NCBI GenBank assembly: GCA_022494885.1
Contig: JAGVSM010002363.1
Span: forward strand, 38,811 to 102,810
Direction of reading: 5' to 3'
Source of the DNA: Micrasema longulum
Lineage: Eukaryota; Arthropoda; Insecta; Trichoptera; Brachycentridae
Length of the DNA stretch: 64,000 nt
Part shown: piece after piece, positions 10,840-21,117 of the stretch
How positions within the stretch are numbered: the stretch's first letter is position 1
How the letters are laid out: every line of letters starts with the position of its first letter
Notes under the pieces: model-generated
The model's database searches: none
The model's input: only the letters and a program-made list of their open reading frames with translations
Told to the model about the DNA's origin: nothing
Position numbers and translations under genes: made by a program

Positions 10840-11205
10840 GATATTATTTCGCATCGGTTCAAGTTCGTCGCGCCACGCTCGGGTATTGGCGCAGGGTGAC
10901 ATGTCCAACGTCTGTCCGAACTCTCCACCCAGTGTCCCGTGGCTCGCGTCTCCCCCGCCCGGTACGAAAGCCGGACAGCCGATTTGTGTCTCGGAGTGAT
11001 TAGGAAAATTCGATCGCGTGAAGCTCTCGGGCGCGGCCGACCACACACGAGGGACCACCGGCCGAGATCCCCCCCTGCACTATTACAGAGATATATACAC
11101 TTCTTGTGCCCCACTCCCCCCGGAGCCCTCGTGAGAGAAGTTTCCTCCTCTAGTAGCCACGACCGCAGATTGAGAGGACTCGCCTCAATCACACGAAATA
11201 AATTC
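10840..11205. other. isolated GC- and CpG-rich island
   Basis: About 365 bp with high GC and many CpG dinucleotides (for example gtcgcgccacgctcggg and ctctcgggcgcggccg) inside very AT-rich DNA. Frames up to 159 codons exist on both strands, but the long minus frame runs into the SINE and shows no recognised motif. A TATA-like gatatatacac lies near 11090. It may be a promoter or first exon, a solo LTR or an unknown repeat. The sequence does not decide between these. Confidence 0.6.
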
Positions 11206-11214
11206 AAATGTTTT

Positions 11215-11261
11215 ATTCATACTGATTTATTATTTATTTCAAATAATAAATCAGTATGAAT
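11215..11261. repeat. perfect 21-bp palindrome with 5-nt loop
   Basis: attcatactgatttattatt plus one more T (11215-11235) is the exact reverse complement of 11241-11261; the loop is atttc. It lies just beyond the GC-rich island. It would form a long hairpin or cruciform. Confidence 0.95.
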
Positions 11262-11526
11262 TAAAATTACAATTTTATTAGGTTGCTTGAGCGGAAAAGT
11301 TTTACATGAGAATAAAATTAAATATGATATAGCACTAAACTTGTTTATCATGCACTCGAATTTAAAATAACAAATTATAAAAATATACAGTGTCTCGAAT
11401 TAGAAAAATATAAAGTACCAGCCACAGATACAATAAAAATTTGTTATACTAGTTTAGTAAGTTGTTTTCATATTTTTGTATTACTGTTTTTTTATACTGA
11501 CATAATAAAAAAATAGGTATCATTAG

Positions 11527-11610
11527 TCTCTTCTGCATAGGGCACTGCATTAGTATTTATCCACACCAACAGCAGCGTAAATTAATCACTTTTGTTACAT
11601 GAAGGTAAAA
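11527..11610 (-). mobile_element. SINE S1, 3' fragment
   Basis: Contains gcatagggcactgcatta and ttgttacatgaaggtaaaat in the reverse-strand order of the S1 3' half. Confidence 0.7.
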
Positions 11611-11616
11611 TTATGT

Positions 11617-11687
11617 TTATAATGTACACTGTAATGTACAATACAGGTGGTAGGTATTACAAATACTTAAAACAGTGTACATTATAA
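11617..11687. repeat. 16-bp inverted repeat
   Basis: ttataatgtacactgt (11617-11632) pairs exactly with acagtgtacattataa (11672-11687), with a 39-nt loop. Confidence 0.85.
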
Positions 11688-12568
11688 TCTAAAAATAATT
11701 TTACACAACATAATGCTACTTCAGGTTTGTCTGCTTAACAAGGCATCAAGTTCTCGATATCCTAGACGTCCGCTGCTAATTCATTTGGCAGTTTATGTCA
11801 CAAATACGAGATGCGAACCTGACTTGTGAAGATGCGCAGGTGCTGGCAGCCGACCGAGATGCCTGGAGCATCTTTGTGAACACAATATGCTCCAAATAGG
11901 TAGCGGACATGGAATGATGATGATGATGATGATGATGATGACTTTTGATAGGTCAACTATCAAATAATTAGTAAAAAGTTAGTGCAAATACCGCTTTTCC
12001 TCTATTTTGATAAAATGTGTTACATGTTCAAACGTGTATTTTAGAAAGTATTAGTCCGACGAAAAAAAAAAAAAATAATTACGGTTTTTAAGTAAATTTA
12101 ATTTTCTCAGACTTTTCCATATATTCTTTTCTATAAAATCTACAGGGACCTAATTATACACAACAAACTGATTTTAAGCACCATTTCTTCAAAATCGCGG
12201 CACGTGCGGTGGTCGTTCAAGGTCACAAACTTAAGGTTTTACTAAGGACCTTATGTCCACCGATCCTGTTAAGTTTCAAAACATAATAACCTTTTTAATA
12301 AAAAAATAAATAAAATACACACCGCATGACCTTGAACGACCTGAATACCTAATAAATCTTGACTACCACAAGATGGATCTAAATCTGGTTTTCACTGTCA
12401 TGTAAGGTGTCATAAAGCAAAACTACTCGTGTTTGTTATATCTTCAAAAAAAAAAAATTAGTACGTCATATTCGTTTTTTACCGAGAATCACCGTAAAAT
12501 ACCGTATTTCACCAAAATCTGGTGAAATTCCCGTAAAATACCGGGGTAATTTTACCGCCTTGCATCTC

Positions 12569-12685
12569 TAGAAAAGAATATGGAAGTCTAGACATTTACA
12601 GCGGGTATGACCTCTCATCGGCTGGTTTAAGCAGTCATACTACACTCTGTATAACATTTACCATTCTGCCTATATTTCTTCAGTT
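12569..12685 (-). repeat. dispersed repeat R4 fragment
   Basis: Reverse-strand copy of blocks such as atatggaagtctaggcattt and cattctgcctatatttcttc, shared with at least seven other sites (15.7, 19.4, 20.2, 31.6, 41.7, 56.6 and 59.3 kb). Confidence 0.75.
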
Positions 12686-12804
12686 CATTCATTAAAAAGC
12701 TGATAAATTTATTGATGCGGGTTAGATTAATTTGATTCAATTATTTGACTTACATACTTGGCAAGGCCTGCAAATGTTTTTTTAAATTCAAAACTTTAAG
12801 AATA

Positions 12805-12893
12805 AATACCAAATGTAAACATGTCGGGAATCTAATCCGAGACTTACTGCTGTGTAGACAAACGCGCTGACCATTTGACAGCAAGGCGGACAT
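12805..12893 (-). mobile_element. SINE S1 head, tandem with next copy
   Basis: Reverse-strand tRNA-like head (gtcgggaatctaatccgaga and gcgctgaccatttgacagc). It lies only a few bases from the full copy at 12897-13162 in the same orientation, giving a head-to-tail SINE dimer. Confidence 0.75.
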
Positions 12894-12896
12894 AAG

Positions 12897-13162
12897 AATC
12901 ATCATCATCATTCCCTTTCCACATCTAATGGTGCATTGGGCACTGCATTGGTACACCAATCCCAGTGTATCTTAAACACTTTTTGTTACATGATGTTAAA
13001 ATGATCAGTCTTATGCTTCAGCTACCAGTCCAGGGACTATGAAATATTCTAGTGTGAACAGCCTTTTAAATAAATATTTCATATCACATATGTCGGTAAT
13101 CGAGTCCAAGACCTCTTGCATGCTAGGCAAACGCGCTGACTATTACATCACGAGGCCGATAA
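12897..13162 (-). mobile_element. SINE S1, full length
   Basis: All parts are present in reverse order: ATG-rich tail, ctaatggtgcattgggcact, cttcagctaccagtccaggg, atgtcggtaatcgagtccaa (B box), and the A-box region cgcgctgactattacatcac ending in gaggccga. It is decayed at several positions. Confidence 0.9.
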
Positions 13163-13489
13163 GCAAAAATAGTTTTTTTAAAACTCTAACATAGGACGAG
13201 CTCAAAGGACATACTCGTAGAAATGTATTTCTTATAAGAAGTATTCTTGTAATTTATAGATTTCCCATATAAATACATACTTGTAAATGTAATAAGATAA
13301 TAAATATTTGAACCGCTAATTGAATTTATAACAGTCTAAGAGGCTAGATTATAACTATAGCAATGAAATTATCCGTTGCTTTTTTAAAGGCCCTATCCTA
13401 TATAGATAATTTCAAGACTTTCAAAAAGTTTCGTAATCATTTCGGCGAATTAATCATGTCCAATGAATTAAGTCCCAGTGACTGAAAAA

Positions 13490-13670
13490 TTCACTTCCCT
13501 CTGTACTTCTTGATTACCTTCTTTCGGCACAAATATGCCGAGGCTACCAGATTACAGAGAGCTCCTTCGGGTAACTTTTCTTGATCGGCAACGATAATTT
13601 TCCTTGTATGAGGGCACCGACGCGACAATGAGATTAAAGTACTCAGATGCGGTATGTGGTAGGCAAGCAA
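13490..13670 (-). repeat. dispersed repeat R5, copy 1
   Basis: The reverse complement matches 18905-19090, sharing accgcatctgag, gctctctgtaatctggtagc and gaaagaaggtaatc. Read on the minus strand, CRSRKVTRRSSL* may be a short C-terminal coding tail of an element. The family is not recognised. Confidence 0.65.
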
Positions 13671-14490
13671 TATAGTAATGAATTACAGCCCACTATCCAG
13701 ATTTTAGAATAACCACATCTTCATTATTGTAATCTAACCAGTAATCGAACCCATATTTCCTGAGAGCGAGGAAAGCTAATCCATCAACACCACGGAGGCT
13801 ACCTTGAAAACCCTCCGACAATTTAATTACAAAGACGAATGAGAAAGTGGCAACACTAACTAATCCGTATTTATCTATGGCTCTCCTGTCATACGTAAAC
13901 CTTTATTGTTTCTTGTCAGACTTCTTCCGTTGAATATTTTGTGTATGGAATATTATGAAAAAAATAATTGATAACGTTTTACTGAGACACTGCAACATTA
14001 AGATTTATTATTTGCCTTTGACATAACACACATCTAGATGTTATTAGAAATATTTTATATATATTTAATGGATTTTAAAAACATATTGTATAATATATAT
14101 CTCAAATACGTATTTTGACATTGATGAGCGATAATATTATTTCAAAATCATGTTTCTAGTGAAACTTTATTTGATAATGGATTGAAAACAAGTACGGTTA
14201 TATTTGTTTCACATTTAATGATACGGCCATAACATTGATCAGAGTTGCGAATTTTAAGTTAAAATACAACAAAAATACCTACTCGTCATGCAAACATGAA
14301 TGCCGAGCTTATTACAAGAAGGAAGTTTGACAGCTGAAGTTGCGATGTCGCATTTGGTTGTCAATGTCAAGTGCTTTGTGGCACTCCAGATAAAGTCGAT
14401 TGGTTTTCAGTGGACTGCATTCGTATGGGTGGTTCAAGAATGCTGTCACTCATCGAATTACGGAAGTGGCATACGATTGTAAAGACGAAT
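13670..14490. other. no supported feature
   Basis: A mixed-composition stretch. A possible degraded SINE head lies around 13730-13800 (accagtaatcgaacccatat ... accacggaggct, minus strand). The small plus frame at 14300-14482 has no motif. Confidence 0.4.
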
Positions 14491-14497
14491 GAGTCCA

Positions 14498-14595
14498 GCA
14501 TAAGGCCCCTGGTCTGTATTTAAACCGAATCTTTTTTATGTTATTATATCATTGTTGCATGTTTGTTTCTGTAAAATGAATTTTAAAAAATAAAA
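14498..14595 (+). mobile_element. R7 tail (probable LINE 3' end)
   Basis: The block ttattatatcattgttgcat ... gtttgtttctgtaaaat, followed by an A-rich tail, recurs at 24.98 kb. Tail structure suggests a LINE 3' terminus. Confidence 0.55.
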
Positions 14596-15255
14596 AATAA
14601 AAGGAATGGCCCATGCTTAGATCCCAAATTACGGTATAGCTTAATTTTAAGACGAATTTTTTAAAGTATATTTTTATCATTGAAATTCGATGTCAATGTA
14701 TGGAAAAATTAACAAATAAAAAATTACTTCATACTAAATGATGAAAATGAGGCGTGTTGATTTGAAAAAAAGTATTGTATTTTTTTGGTTTTTTAATCAT
14801 ACATTTTGCCGTTAATTAGAGCCGTTTGCATAAAAATGCGTCAAAGCCAAATAAATAAATTTGTAACTTTTTTGTCCAAGCGGGTTGTACTTTAGCTAAT
14901 TTACTTGTCTGCAGTATTCATTTATTGACGGAATGGTTCGCTAAACAAATCCACACCATTTTCCTTATTCTGTAATTCAACTGACATCTGAAGGTCGTTT
15001 CGAATGAAATATTATAACACGTCCTTTAAAAAAATGTCACGGTTCACTACCTACTTCCTCCCAATGCCTCAAAGCGGCACGGCCTCTATAGATTAAGACA
15101 ATTGTCTATGGATTACGCGGATTGTCTATGACTTCAACGCACCATTGATTTTTTAAATCGCTATTTGAAATTGCGCTTTTTCCGGAAAATAAAAAAAAAG
15201 TTTGATTACATAAAATGAGGTATCACAAAAAGGAAAAATATTTTTGAAAATTTAT

Positions 15256-15535
15256 CGGTGGACCATCATCATCATTCCTTATCCGCACCTAATGGTGCAT
15301 AGGGCACTGCATTGGTACACCAATCGCAGCGTATTTTGATCATTTTTGTTGTAAGATGATAAGTCTTACGCTTTAGGTACCAGCCCAGGGACTATGAAAT
15401 ATTTTAGAGTGAAAACACTCTATTGAATAAATATTTCATATTAACCCTGTCGGGAACCAAGCCCGAAACCTCTTGATGGTAGGCAAATACGCTAACCATT
15501 ACACCACGAGGCCGACATCGACCACGGTGGACCAT
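15256..15535 (-). mobile_element. SINE S1 with 11-bp target-site duplication
   Basis: A full minus-strand copy, from the ATG-rich tail to the A box (aaccattacaccacgaggcc). It is flanked by an exact direct repeat cggtggaccat at 15256-15266 and 15525-15535. This is the hallmark of LINE-driven target-primed insertion and makes this one of the younger copies in the window. Confidence 0.95.
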
Positions 15536-15721
15536 AATATGTTGATATTTTTTTAAATAACAGTTTATTTTGTTATATTTTATTTTGTGTGGAAAAGAAC
15601 ATTTCTACATAGGAGTATTTATTCAGTTCAGCAACAGTTAAGAAATGTTGCATGGGCTTAGAATCCATAACAGGTTTCCTTAACAGGAAATAAAATGGTT
15701 ATATAATGAAATAAGAAAAAA

Positions 15722-15842
15722 CATAGCAATTGAGATGGAGGACACTTTTAAGAAGGAAATATGAAAGTCCAGGGATTTTAACCCGTCATTGGCTTGTGTT
15801 AGTAGCCACTTTACACACTTTCACCACTCTGTTCATGTTTGA
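15722..15842 (-). repeat. dispersed repeat R4 fragment
   Basis: Reverse-strand version of the R4 blocks: aatatgaaagtccaggg, gtcattggcttgtgttagta and actttacacactttcaccac. Confidence 0.75.
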
Positions 15843-16149
15843 ACGTCCATCTATCCATATCTTTAATTCATCCACCCAAAGTGGCTTCTTGCACCAGCCC
15901 TCATAAGCCCTGGGGGGTAAGCACCAGACCTTGTCAATAAAAATTTGGACAAACATAAAATATTGTTGATTTAAAAAAAAGAAATACGAAAAGGCATTAG
16001 GACGGGGATGCAAATAAAGAGGATAATGGAGGTAGGGTTAAAATATAACACGTAATATCTGTGGCGTTAAGGTAAAGAGATACAAGTCCCTATTCGCTGA
16101 TTGTGCAAATGTGTAAGGGAATCGTTTAATATTTCTCACTAATAAAAAA

Positions 16150-16345
16150 AAAAAAAAAACAGTAAAAAGAAATATTTGCGTTTTTATGATTAACCCGAAT
16201 ATTTCATTTTGAGGGCAATTTTCAACGAGTTGTAAATAACTCACTATTGGAAAATGGAATCAAGTTGGGGTAGAGTGGGATTCGAACCACGGACCTTTAG
16301 TCCGTGAGTCTGAGACACTATCCACGGGACAACAACCCGGTTTAA
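16150..16345 (-). mobile_element. SINE S3 (tRNA-derived)
   Basis: The tRNA-like head on the minus strand has a B box ggttcgaatccc context (seen as gggattcgaaccacggac) and an A box region in ccacgggacaacaacccgg. The body ttgagggcaattttcaacga and aacagtaaaaagaaatattt are shared with 20.45-20.67 kb and, on the plus strand, with 17.12-17.27 kb. It is distinct from S1. Confidence 0.85.
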
Positions 16346-16399
16346 TTTATGAATTCATTAATTTAATTCTTTAATTATTTAATTCTTCAATTCTTAAAC

Positions 16400-16754
16400 T
16401 TATGCCAATATATTAAACGCTCTTAAAATAGTAGATACAAATATAATTATTAATGTAATTTTAAAGAACCCCTCAATATTCAGTACGGAAATTCTATTTA
16501 AATTATTGAAAGTTCATACAGTAGACACTATTTATAAAATAAATTCCACTATACAGATTTATAAAGAAGAAAAAATAAAAGAATTTGAGTTGAATCAGTC
16601 ACTCAGATACCAAAATAATATTAAAATCCCTAAATTCCACACAAGTCATGGTCGATATAGCCTTGTCTTCAAAGGTGTCAAAAATTACAAAAATCTCCTC
16701 AATTTACTAAAAACTCTTAAAACTAACATACTCGTTTCAATAAATAAATTCTAA
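16400..16754 (+). pseudogene. LINE-C reverse-transcriptase C-terminus
   Basis: The frame is open from about 16.40 kb to a TAA stop at 16754. Near the end it shows the motif KFHTSHGRYSLVFKGVKNYK, the counterpart of the 'xxTxxGxrSfxfxgxklyNxLP' tail of insect LINE ORF2. Upstream, FSTEILFKLLKVHTVDTIYK fits the preceding helical segment. The reverse-transcriptase catalytic part is absent because the copy is 5'-truncated. An untranslated tail to about 16910 ends in aataaataaataac. Confidence 0.75.
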
Positions 16755-16819
16755 GTATATTTTTTTTTAACAAGTGTAAAAACTGTATTTAATTGTAATT
16801 AGTATGAATGTATTATTAT

Positions 16820-17075
16820 TTCCTGTTTTTACTTTTATATCCTATAAGTTATTCTTTTTTCCTCATTTACTCGTATATTCAAAATTATATAAATTCTAAT
16901 AAATAAATAACTATAACAGTGTAAGTCACTCTCCAATCACAAGAGTAAGTACCTTTTTAAAAAGAGTTACAGTTATAACATTTACTAGATGTATGAAAGA
17001 AGATTTGTCTAGAATAAAAAAACATGTACCATTTATGAAATATATTGATTAATAAAAAATAAATTTTGTCCTTTT
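16820..17075 (+). repeat. LINE-C tail plus conserved flank, copy 1
   Basis: The LINE tail (ctcgtatattcaaaattata ... aataaataaataac) and the next 150 bp (cagtgtaagtcactct, acatttactagatgt) both recur at 53220-53480. The shared flank beyond the tail means the two sites share more than an independent LINE insertion. Confidence 0.75.
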
Positions 17076-17119
17076 TTAAAATTTTAAATGGGTAAACTAA
17101 ATTTTAAAAATTAAGAGCT

Positions 17120-17265
17120 AAATTATGATTCCGTGGCTAGTGTTGCGTATTCAGGATCAGAGGTCCGAGGTTTGAACCCCAATCTACCACGATATGGTTA
17201 TTATTTTCTAATAGTTAGATATAAAACAACTCGTAAAAAATGACCACCGAAATTTAAATATTTGT
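17120..17265 (+). mobile_element. SINE S3, plus-strand copy
   Basis: The head attccgtggctagtg ... gaggtttgaaccccaatcta is tRNA-like with a recognisable B box. The body attttctaatagttagat and caactcgtaaaaaatgacca matches the reverse complement of the other S3 copies. It joins the LINE frame that follows without a gap. Confidence 0.75.
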
Positions 17266-17532
17266 GTTTGTATCACTAGAGCCCTTATAGGGCACTGCAG
17301 ATTGAACAAACAGAAATTTGCTAGAATGAACCTTTCCGAAACTTCTAGATGTAGGTTCTGCTGTGCAGATGAGGAAACACCCATACACATTATGTATAAA
17401 TGTGATGCTTTACATTATAAAAGAAGCCTCATCCTAACGGGACCACTGGTTAAACTTGAGGATGTTAAAGAGCTCGCCCCTTACCTAATAGCCCGATACT
17501 TTGCGGATCTGGGCTTGGAGAGGGAGATTTAG
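17263..17532 (+). pseudogene. LINE-K C-terminus with zinc knuckle
   Basis: The frame reads ITRALIGHCRLNKQKFARMN, then the cysteine/histidine motif CRFCCADEETPIHIMYKC (C-x2-C-x8-H-x4-C), and ends RYFADLGLEREI and TAG. 'LtGHcrlnkh ... CRFC..eeET..Hil..C' is the standard C-terminal tail of R1/Jockey-type insect LINE polyproteins, downstream of the RNase H region. The frame is intact over this stretch but lacks all catalytic domains. It starts right at the S3 SINE end. Confidence 0.88.
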
Positions 17533-17705
17533 CAAAATGTAAACTCTCGCCTTTCACACAGTATCCATGCTCTTTATAGACCTGGGCTTGGAGGGCGAGA
17601 ACTATTCACAAAGACCCGTCACAATAGAGCTTCACAGGTCACAGTGGCGTCAGGAGCTTGCATAGTACTGACCCCCACCACTAAGAATAAGATTAAGAAT
17701 GTATC
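17533..17705 (+). mobile_element. 3' UTR of LINE-K
   Basis: Follows the stop codon. It contains a duplicated gacctgggcttggag relative to the coding end, and the block gaagcttgcatag/gagcttgcatag ... ctgacccccaccactaa, which recurs at 57.75-57.80 kb. Confidence 0.75.
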
Positions 17706-17989
17706 ATAAGAAAGCTAATGTTTATTTTTTTTTAATTCGTGAAGCTGTAAAATTCATTCGTGTTTCTTCTCATATTTTTTTTCCAACGTGTTAATGGCAA
17801 TTTTCGTACAAATCACTAGTACTTTTTTTTATTATTTAATTGTGTATTTGAAAAATATATACATTATAACATTAAACAATTTTATAATTGAAATATTGAA
17901 TTTGTTTTTTTTTTACTAATTTGTATTTCTTTAGCCAACCTTCCGTAGGCCCTATAGATTGGAACTGCATACTTAGCTCATTTTCTTAA

Positions 17990-18227
17990 TTTTATTTATT
18001 TATTTATCTTACATAAACGGCACAAATTGCCTTTAACATATATTGAACATAAATATGAAAAAAAAAATACATATATAAAAACATAGCAAAAAATTATAAA
18101 ATTGCATAACTATAACAATAGTAACATGTAGGTAAATACATATAAGCAACCAAAAATATTAACGAAATAAATACATAACTATGAAAAAACAAAAAAAGGA
18201 AAAACATTTTTAAATATAAAGAAAAGT
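17990..18227 (-). mobile_element. 3' UTR and tail of LINE-A copy 1
   Basis: The minus-strand AT-rich untranslated region matches the region after the LINE-A frame at 51.8-52.0 kb (ttatgttcaatat, gccgtttatgtaa) and ends in repeated AAATAAAT. Confidence 0.8.
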
Positions 18228-18723
18228 TTAAGAATAATATTGCGAGAGAAAAAAATAAATCAGACTCGTTTTATAACTATCAAGTCCAGAACCAAATATA
18301 TCAGCCTTGTCCTCATACTGATTGCCATATCTGTGGAGCCTAGGGATAGGCGAGTGCATGTGATAGTTGGTTCTAGAACTTGCAGAACAAAAAGGAAATC
18401 TGTGGCGGGTATGTCGACCAGGTACACGGAAACACACCAACTCTAGCAAATCTGGACAGTCAATTAATGAGTTAATCACCTTAAAAAGTAATATTAGGTC
18501 AGTTAGGATTCTTCTATCAGAAAGTCTTAAAAGATTTGCTGAAGACAACCATTGATTATAATTAAACAAAGCAGCTGTAATATGATGTTTAAAATTAATA
18601 TATTTTAGAAATTTCTTCTGGACGCGCTCGAGTGAATCAGAATGTACGCGATAATGGGGCGACCAGACTGGAGAAATAAATTCTAAACGACTTCTAACCA
18701 GGGAGCAATAAAATGACTTTTTT
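18228..18723 (-). pseudogene. LINE-A reverse-transcriptase C-terminus, copy 1
   Basis: The minus frame is open for about 165 codons and begins upstream of any ATG. Motifs in order are FYCSLVRSRLEFISPVWSPH, LERVQKKFLKYI, RILTDLILLFKVINSLIDCP, VCFRVPGRHTRHRF, SRTNYHMHSPIPRL and DKADIFGSGLD. 'CSLVR..LE..spVWsPh ... LERVQrkFlryl' follows the reverse-transcriptase core in insect LINEs. The upstream half and the YxDD active site are missing. It is about 75% identical by eye to 51.36-51.81 kb. Confidence 0.92.
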
Positions 18724-18904
18724 ACTTATATACCCCTGTTTATCTTAATAATGCCACAGATATTTAGTTTACAAAAATTTTATTAAATCAGATTTATGAT
18801 CAAATTAACGATTCAAACATAATATAAGATTTTTAAGTAAATAATTTGGCTGCCACCCAGCTAACTGGGTGGTATGCTTTTATATTACATATTAAATAAA
18901 GCGG

Positions 18905-19090
18905 ATGTAGTCCACATTTAAGTAGCTTGCTTTTCACACCGCATCTGAGGACATAAGTCTCCTTGGCAGTGCCCACATACACGGAAAAGTTACTCGTTGT
19001 TGAACTAGAAAAGCTGCCCGAATGAGCTCTCTGTAATCTGGTAGCCTTAGAATCTTTGTGTTAAAAGAAGGTAATCCAGAAGAATATAAT
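18905..19090 (+). repeat. dispersed repeat R5, copy 2
   Basis: Plus-strand partner of 13490-13670, including accgcatctgagga, gctctctgtaatctggtag and aaagaaggtaatccagaaga. Confidence 0.65.
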
Positions 19091-19291
19091 ATGCACTTCA
19101 TTGGATTGAAAAAAAAGGGAAGTGAATTATTCGCAGACTGGGATAAAACTGATTGGTCATCATCAATTTACCGAAATGATTACAAACACTTTTTAAAAGC
19201 CTTAAAATTCTTTTTAGAAGCCACCAGATCCGTTTATCCAACAGGACCTATAACATGGCCACGGATAGTAGCGAGAAGCTTCGTTCGGTAA
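19058..19291 (+). CDS. unrecognised short frame, coding-like composition
   Basis: A 77-codon frame starting at GTG within the R5 tail and ending in TAA. It contains KKKGSELFADWDKTDWSS and YKHFLKALKFFLEATRS, with a balanced acidic/basic/aromatic composition unusual for random AT-rich frames here. There is no ATG start, no signal peptide, no membrane segment and no motif I recognise. It may be the remnant of a transposon protein or a chance frame. Confidence 0.25.
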   Translation: MLKEGNPEEYNMHFIGLKKKGSELFADWDKTDWSSSIYRNDYKHFLKALKFFLEATRSVYPTGPITWPRIVARSFVR

Positions 19292-19394
19292 TCATAGTGA
19301 GAGGGAGAGGTAAAAGACCACAGGATGTGTTTAGAAGACTGATTAGGATATCCGCAGCAGCACGAAAGGGAATCAACAATATTAAAAACAAATA

Positions 19395-19560
19395 ATTTTT
19401 TCAACAATGTTTGAGTATGTCCAAATACTTGCAGACTGGCTGGATTTCCACTAAAACCAGCCAATGATAGGTCATAAGCCCTGTAAATGCCTAGACTTCC
19501 ATATTCCCTTCTCTAAAATGTTTTCCCTCTGTGTTGAAATAAATTCAAATAATTTGTCAT
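19395..19560 (+). repeat. dispersed repeat R4 copy with terminal arm
   Basis: Starts aacaatgtttgagtatgtcc, continues tgcagactggctggattt, then aaaccagccaatgataggtc and gcctagacttccatattccc, and ends in a gttgaaataaatt block. The order matches 56.2-56.7 kb. Confidence 0.8.
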
Positions 19561-20194
19561 TAAATTCACCATTTTGGTAGAATACAAAGTAGACATTACA
19601 AAAAATATTATATTATCACCACACCTCTGTCTACACATATTATGTATAAAGTAAATTTGACACTGTTCAGTTTAATAACCCCGGTCTTTTGAGAAAAGCC
19701 TGCAAAGTTTACACTGCTGAACTAGATTTTTTTTCATATAATTTTAGAACCTCTAAGCACATACCATTTCTTAAACAAAATTATCATGTTACAAGGGTTT
19801 CCATCGTAGTGATTACCTATTCGTATGTACATATTGTGCAGATTCTTCCTATCCATCATTTTCCGTTTCACTTTCATGAAGACTTGCGCTTTTGATGAGG
19901 CGTTAACATGCGCAGATGAGTGCGCCTGTCGCACTGCGCACTGCGCAACAAGATTTATCGGCAGACGGCTTATTTATAGAGCCACGTGCCACAATGCGGT
20001 AGGCACGCATAGTCCAATACCCAGTGGACATATTTGTTGTTATGATTACTATTATTTTGTTAAATATTATTTTTCTAATATCAATGTTTTTTCTGGATAT
20101 TGATGTGTGATTAATTTGGATAAGTACAAGTTATTAAAACTATTATGTTTAGTATTACTTAATTCTTTCTTGACTGAAGAAAGCTTTTGCCTCA

Positions 20195-20420
20195 GCAGGC
20201 ACCTGGCCACTTAAACCAGCCAATGACAGGTCATTAGTCCCGAAAATGCCTAGACTTCCATATTTCCTTCTCAAAAATGTTTTACTTCTATGTTGCAAAA
20301 TTAAATATAAAAAACCAACTCCATTGGGAGAAAATCCAGCCAGTCAGCAAGCATTTGGACATACTCGAAATATTGTTGGATCTGCAATTCCGATTAGATG
20401 CCCACGTCTTCACCCCTTTG
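20195..20420 (+). repeat. dispersed repeat R4 copy
   Basis: The blocks ccacttaaaccagccaatga and gcctagacttccatattt are followed by the reversed terminal arm (ccagccagtcagcaagcatt, ggacatactcgaaatattgt). One copy therefore carries body plus an inverted end. Confidence 0.8.
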
Positions 20421-20449
20421 TTGATTCTGTTGAAAATTTATTTTTTTAA

Positions 20450-20668
20450 CAGCATTAACAGTAAAAAGAAATTTTGCATTCTTAAAATTTACCCAAATAT
20501 TTAATTTTGAGGGTCAATTTCAACGGGTTATTATTGTTTAATAAGTAAATAAATATTAATTTAATAATTCACCATTAGAAAATGGAAATCAAGTTAGGGT
20601 AGAGTGGGGTTCGAGCCACGGCCTTTGATCCGTGAGACCGAGGTACTAGCCACAGGACCACAACTCAG
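20450..20668 (-). mobile_element. SINE S3, minus-strand copy
   Basis: Same body and head as 16150-16345: aacagtaaaaagaaatttt, ttgagggtcaatttcaacgg, tggggttcgagccacggcct. It carries a small AT-rich insertion (ataagtaaataaatatt) in the body. Confidence 0.85.
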
Positions 20669-20679
20669 TTCATAATGCT

Positions 20680-21110
20680 TGTCTTGGCCTTACATAGTTC
20701 ACTAATCTCGACATTTAAGCACGTATCATACATCGTTCTACCACTCATTCGCCAGAGAGATTGCATTTTGACAGCATTTAACCTACTTTCGATGTCGTGA
20801 TTGATAATTATAGAATGGTTTTTGTCCGTATGAGCGGTTCCATAAGCGCTAGCGTGTTATTACTCTGAGGTGTTTTTTTTAATATAAAAAATATGGTTGC
20901 TTATAGTGTTCCCGACGTAAAAGGTAGGGACTGTAGATGAGGAATTTCTGAGAATTTTTCCAACTCCCCTTGACTGTCACTACGAGCGTATGAACTAATA
21001 AAGATGAAGATTTATTGCTGTCGTTTATTCACCTTTGTTAAATTAGACCTTCTCCAATACTAAACTTCATTGTCAAAATAAAAAATAATGTGAAGGAAGG
21101 TTTAAATTTA
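20680..21110. other. no supported feature
   Basis: Weak resemblance to the LINE-J 5' flank around 20725-20800 (cattcgccagagagattgca). Nothing else was recognised. Confidence 0.35.
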
Positions 21111-21117
21111 ATATCGT

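Noticed and set aside
10728..11207. 159-codon minus-strand frame, the longest in the window
   Set aside because: It runs from the GC-rich island into the SINE S1 body. GC-rich sequence has few stops by chance, a 106-codon frame runs on the opposite strand, and no motif is recognisable.
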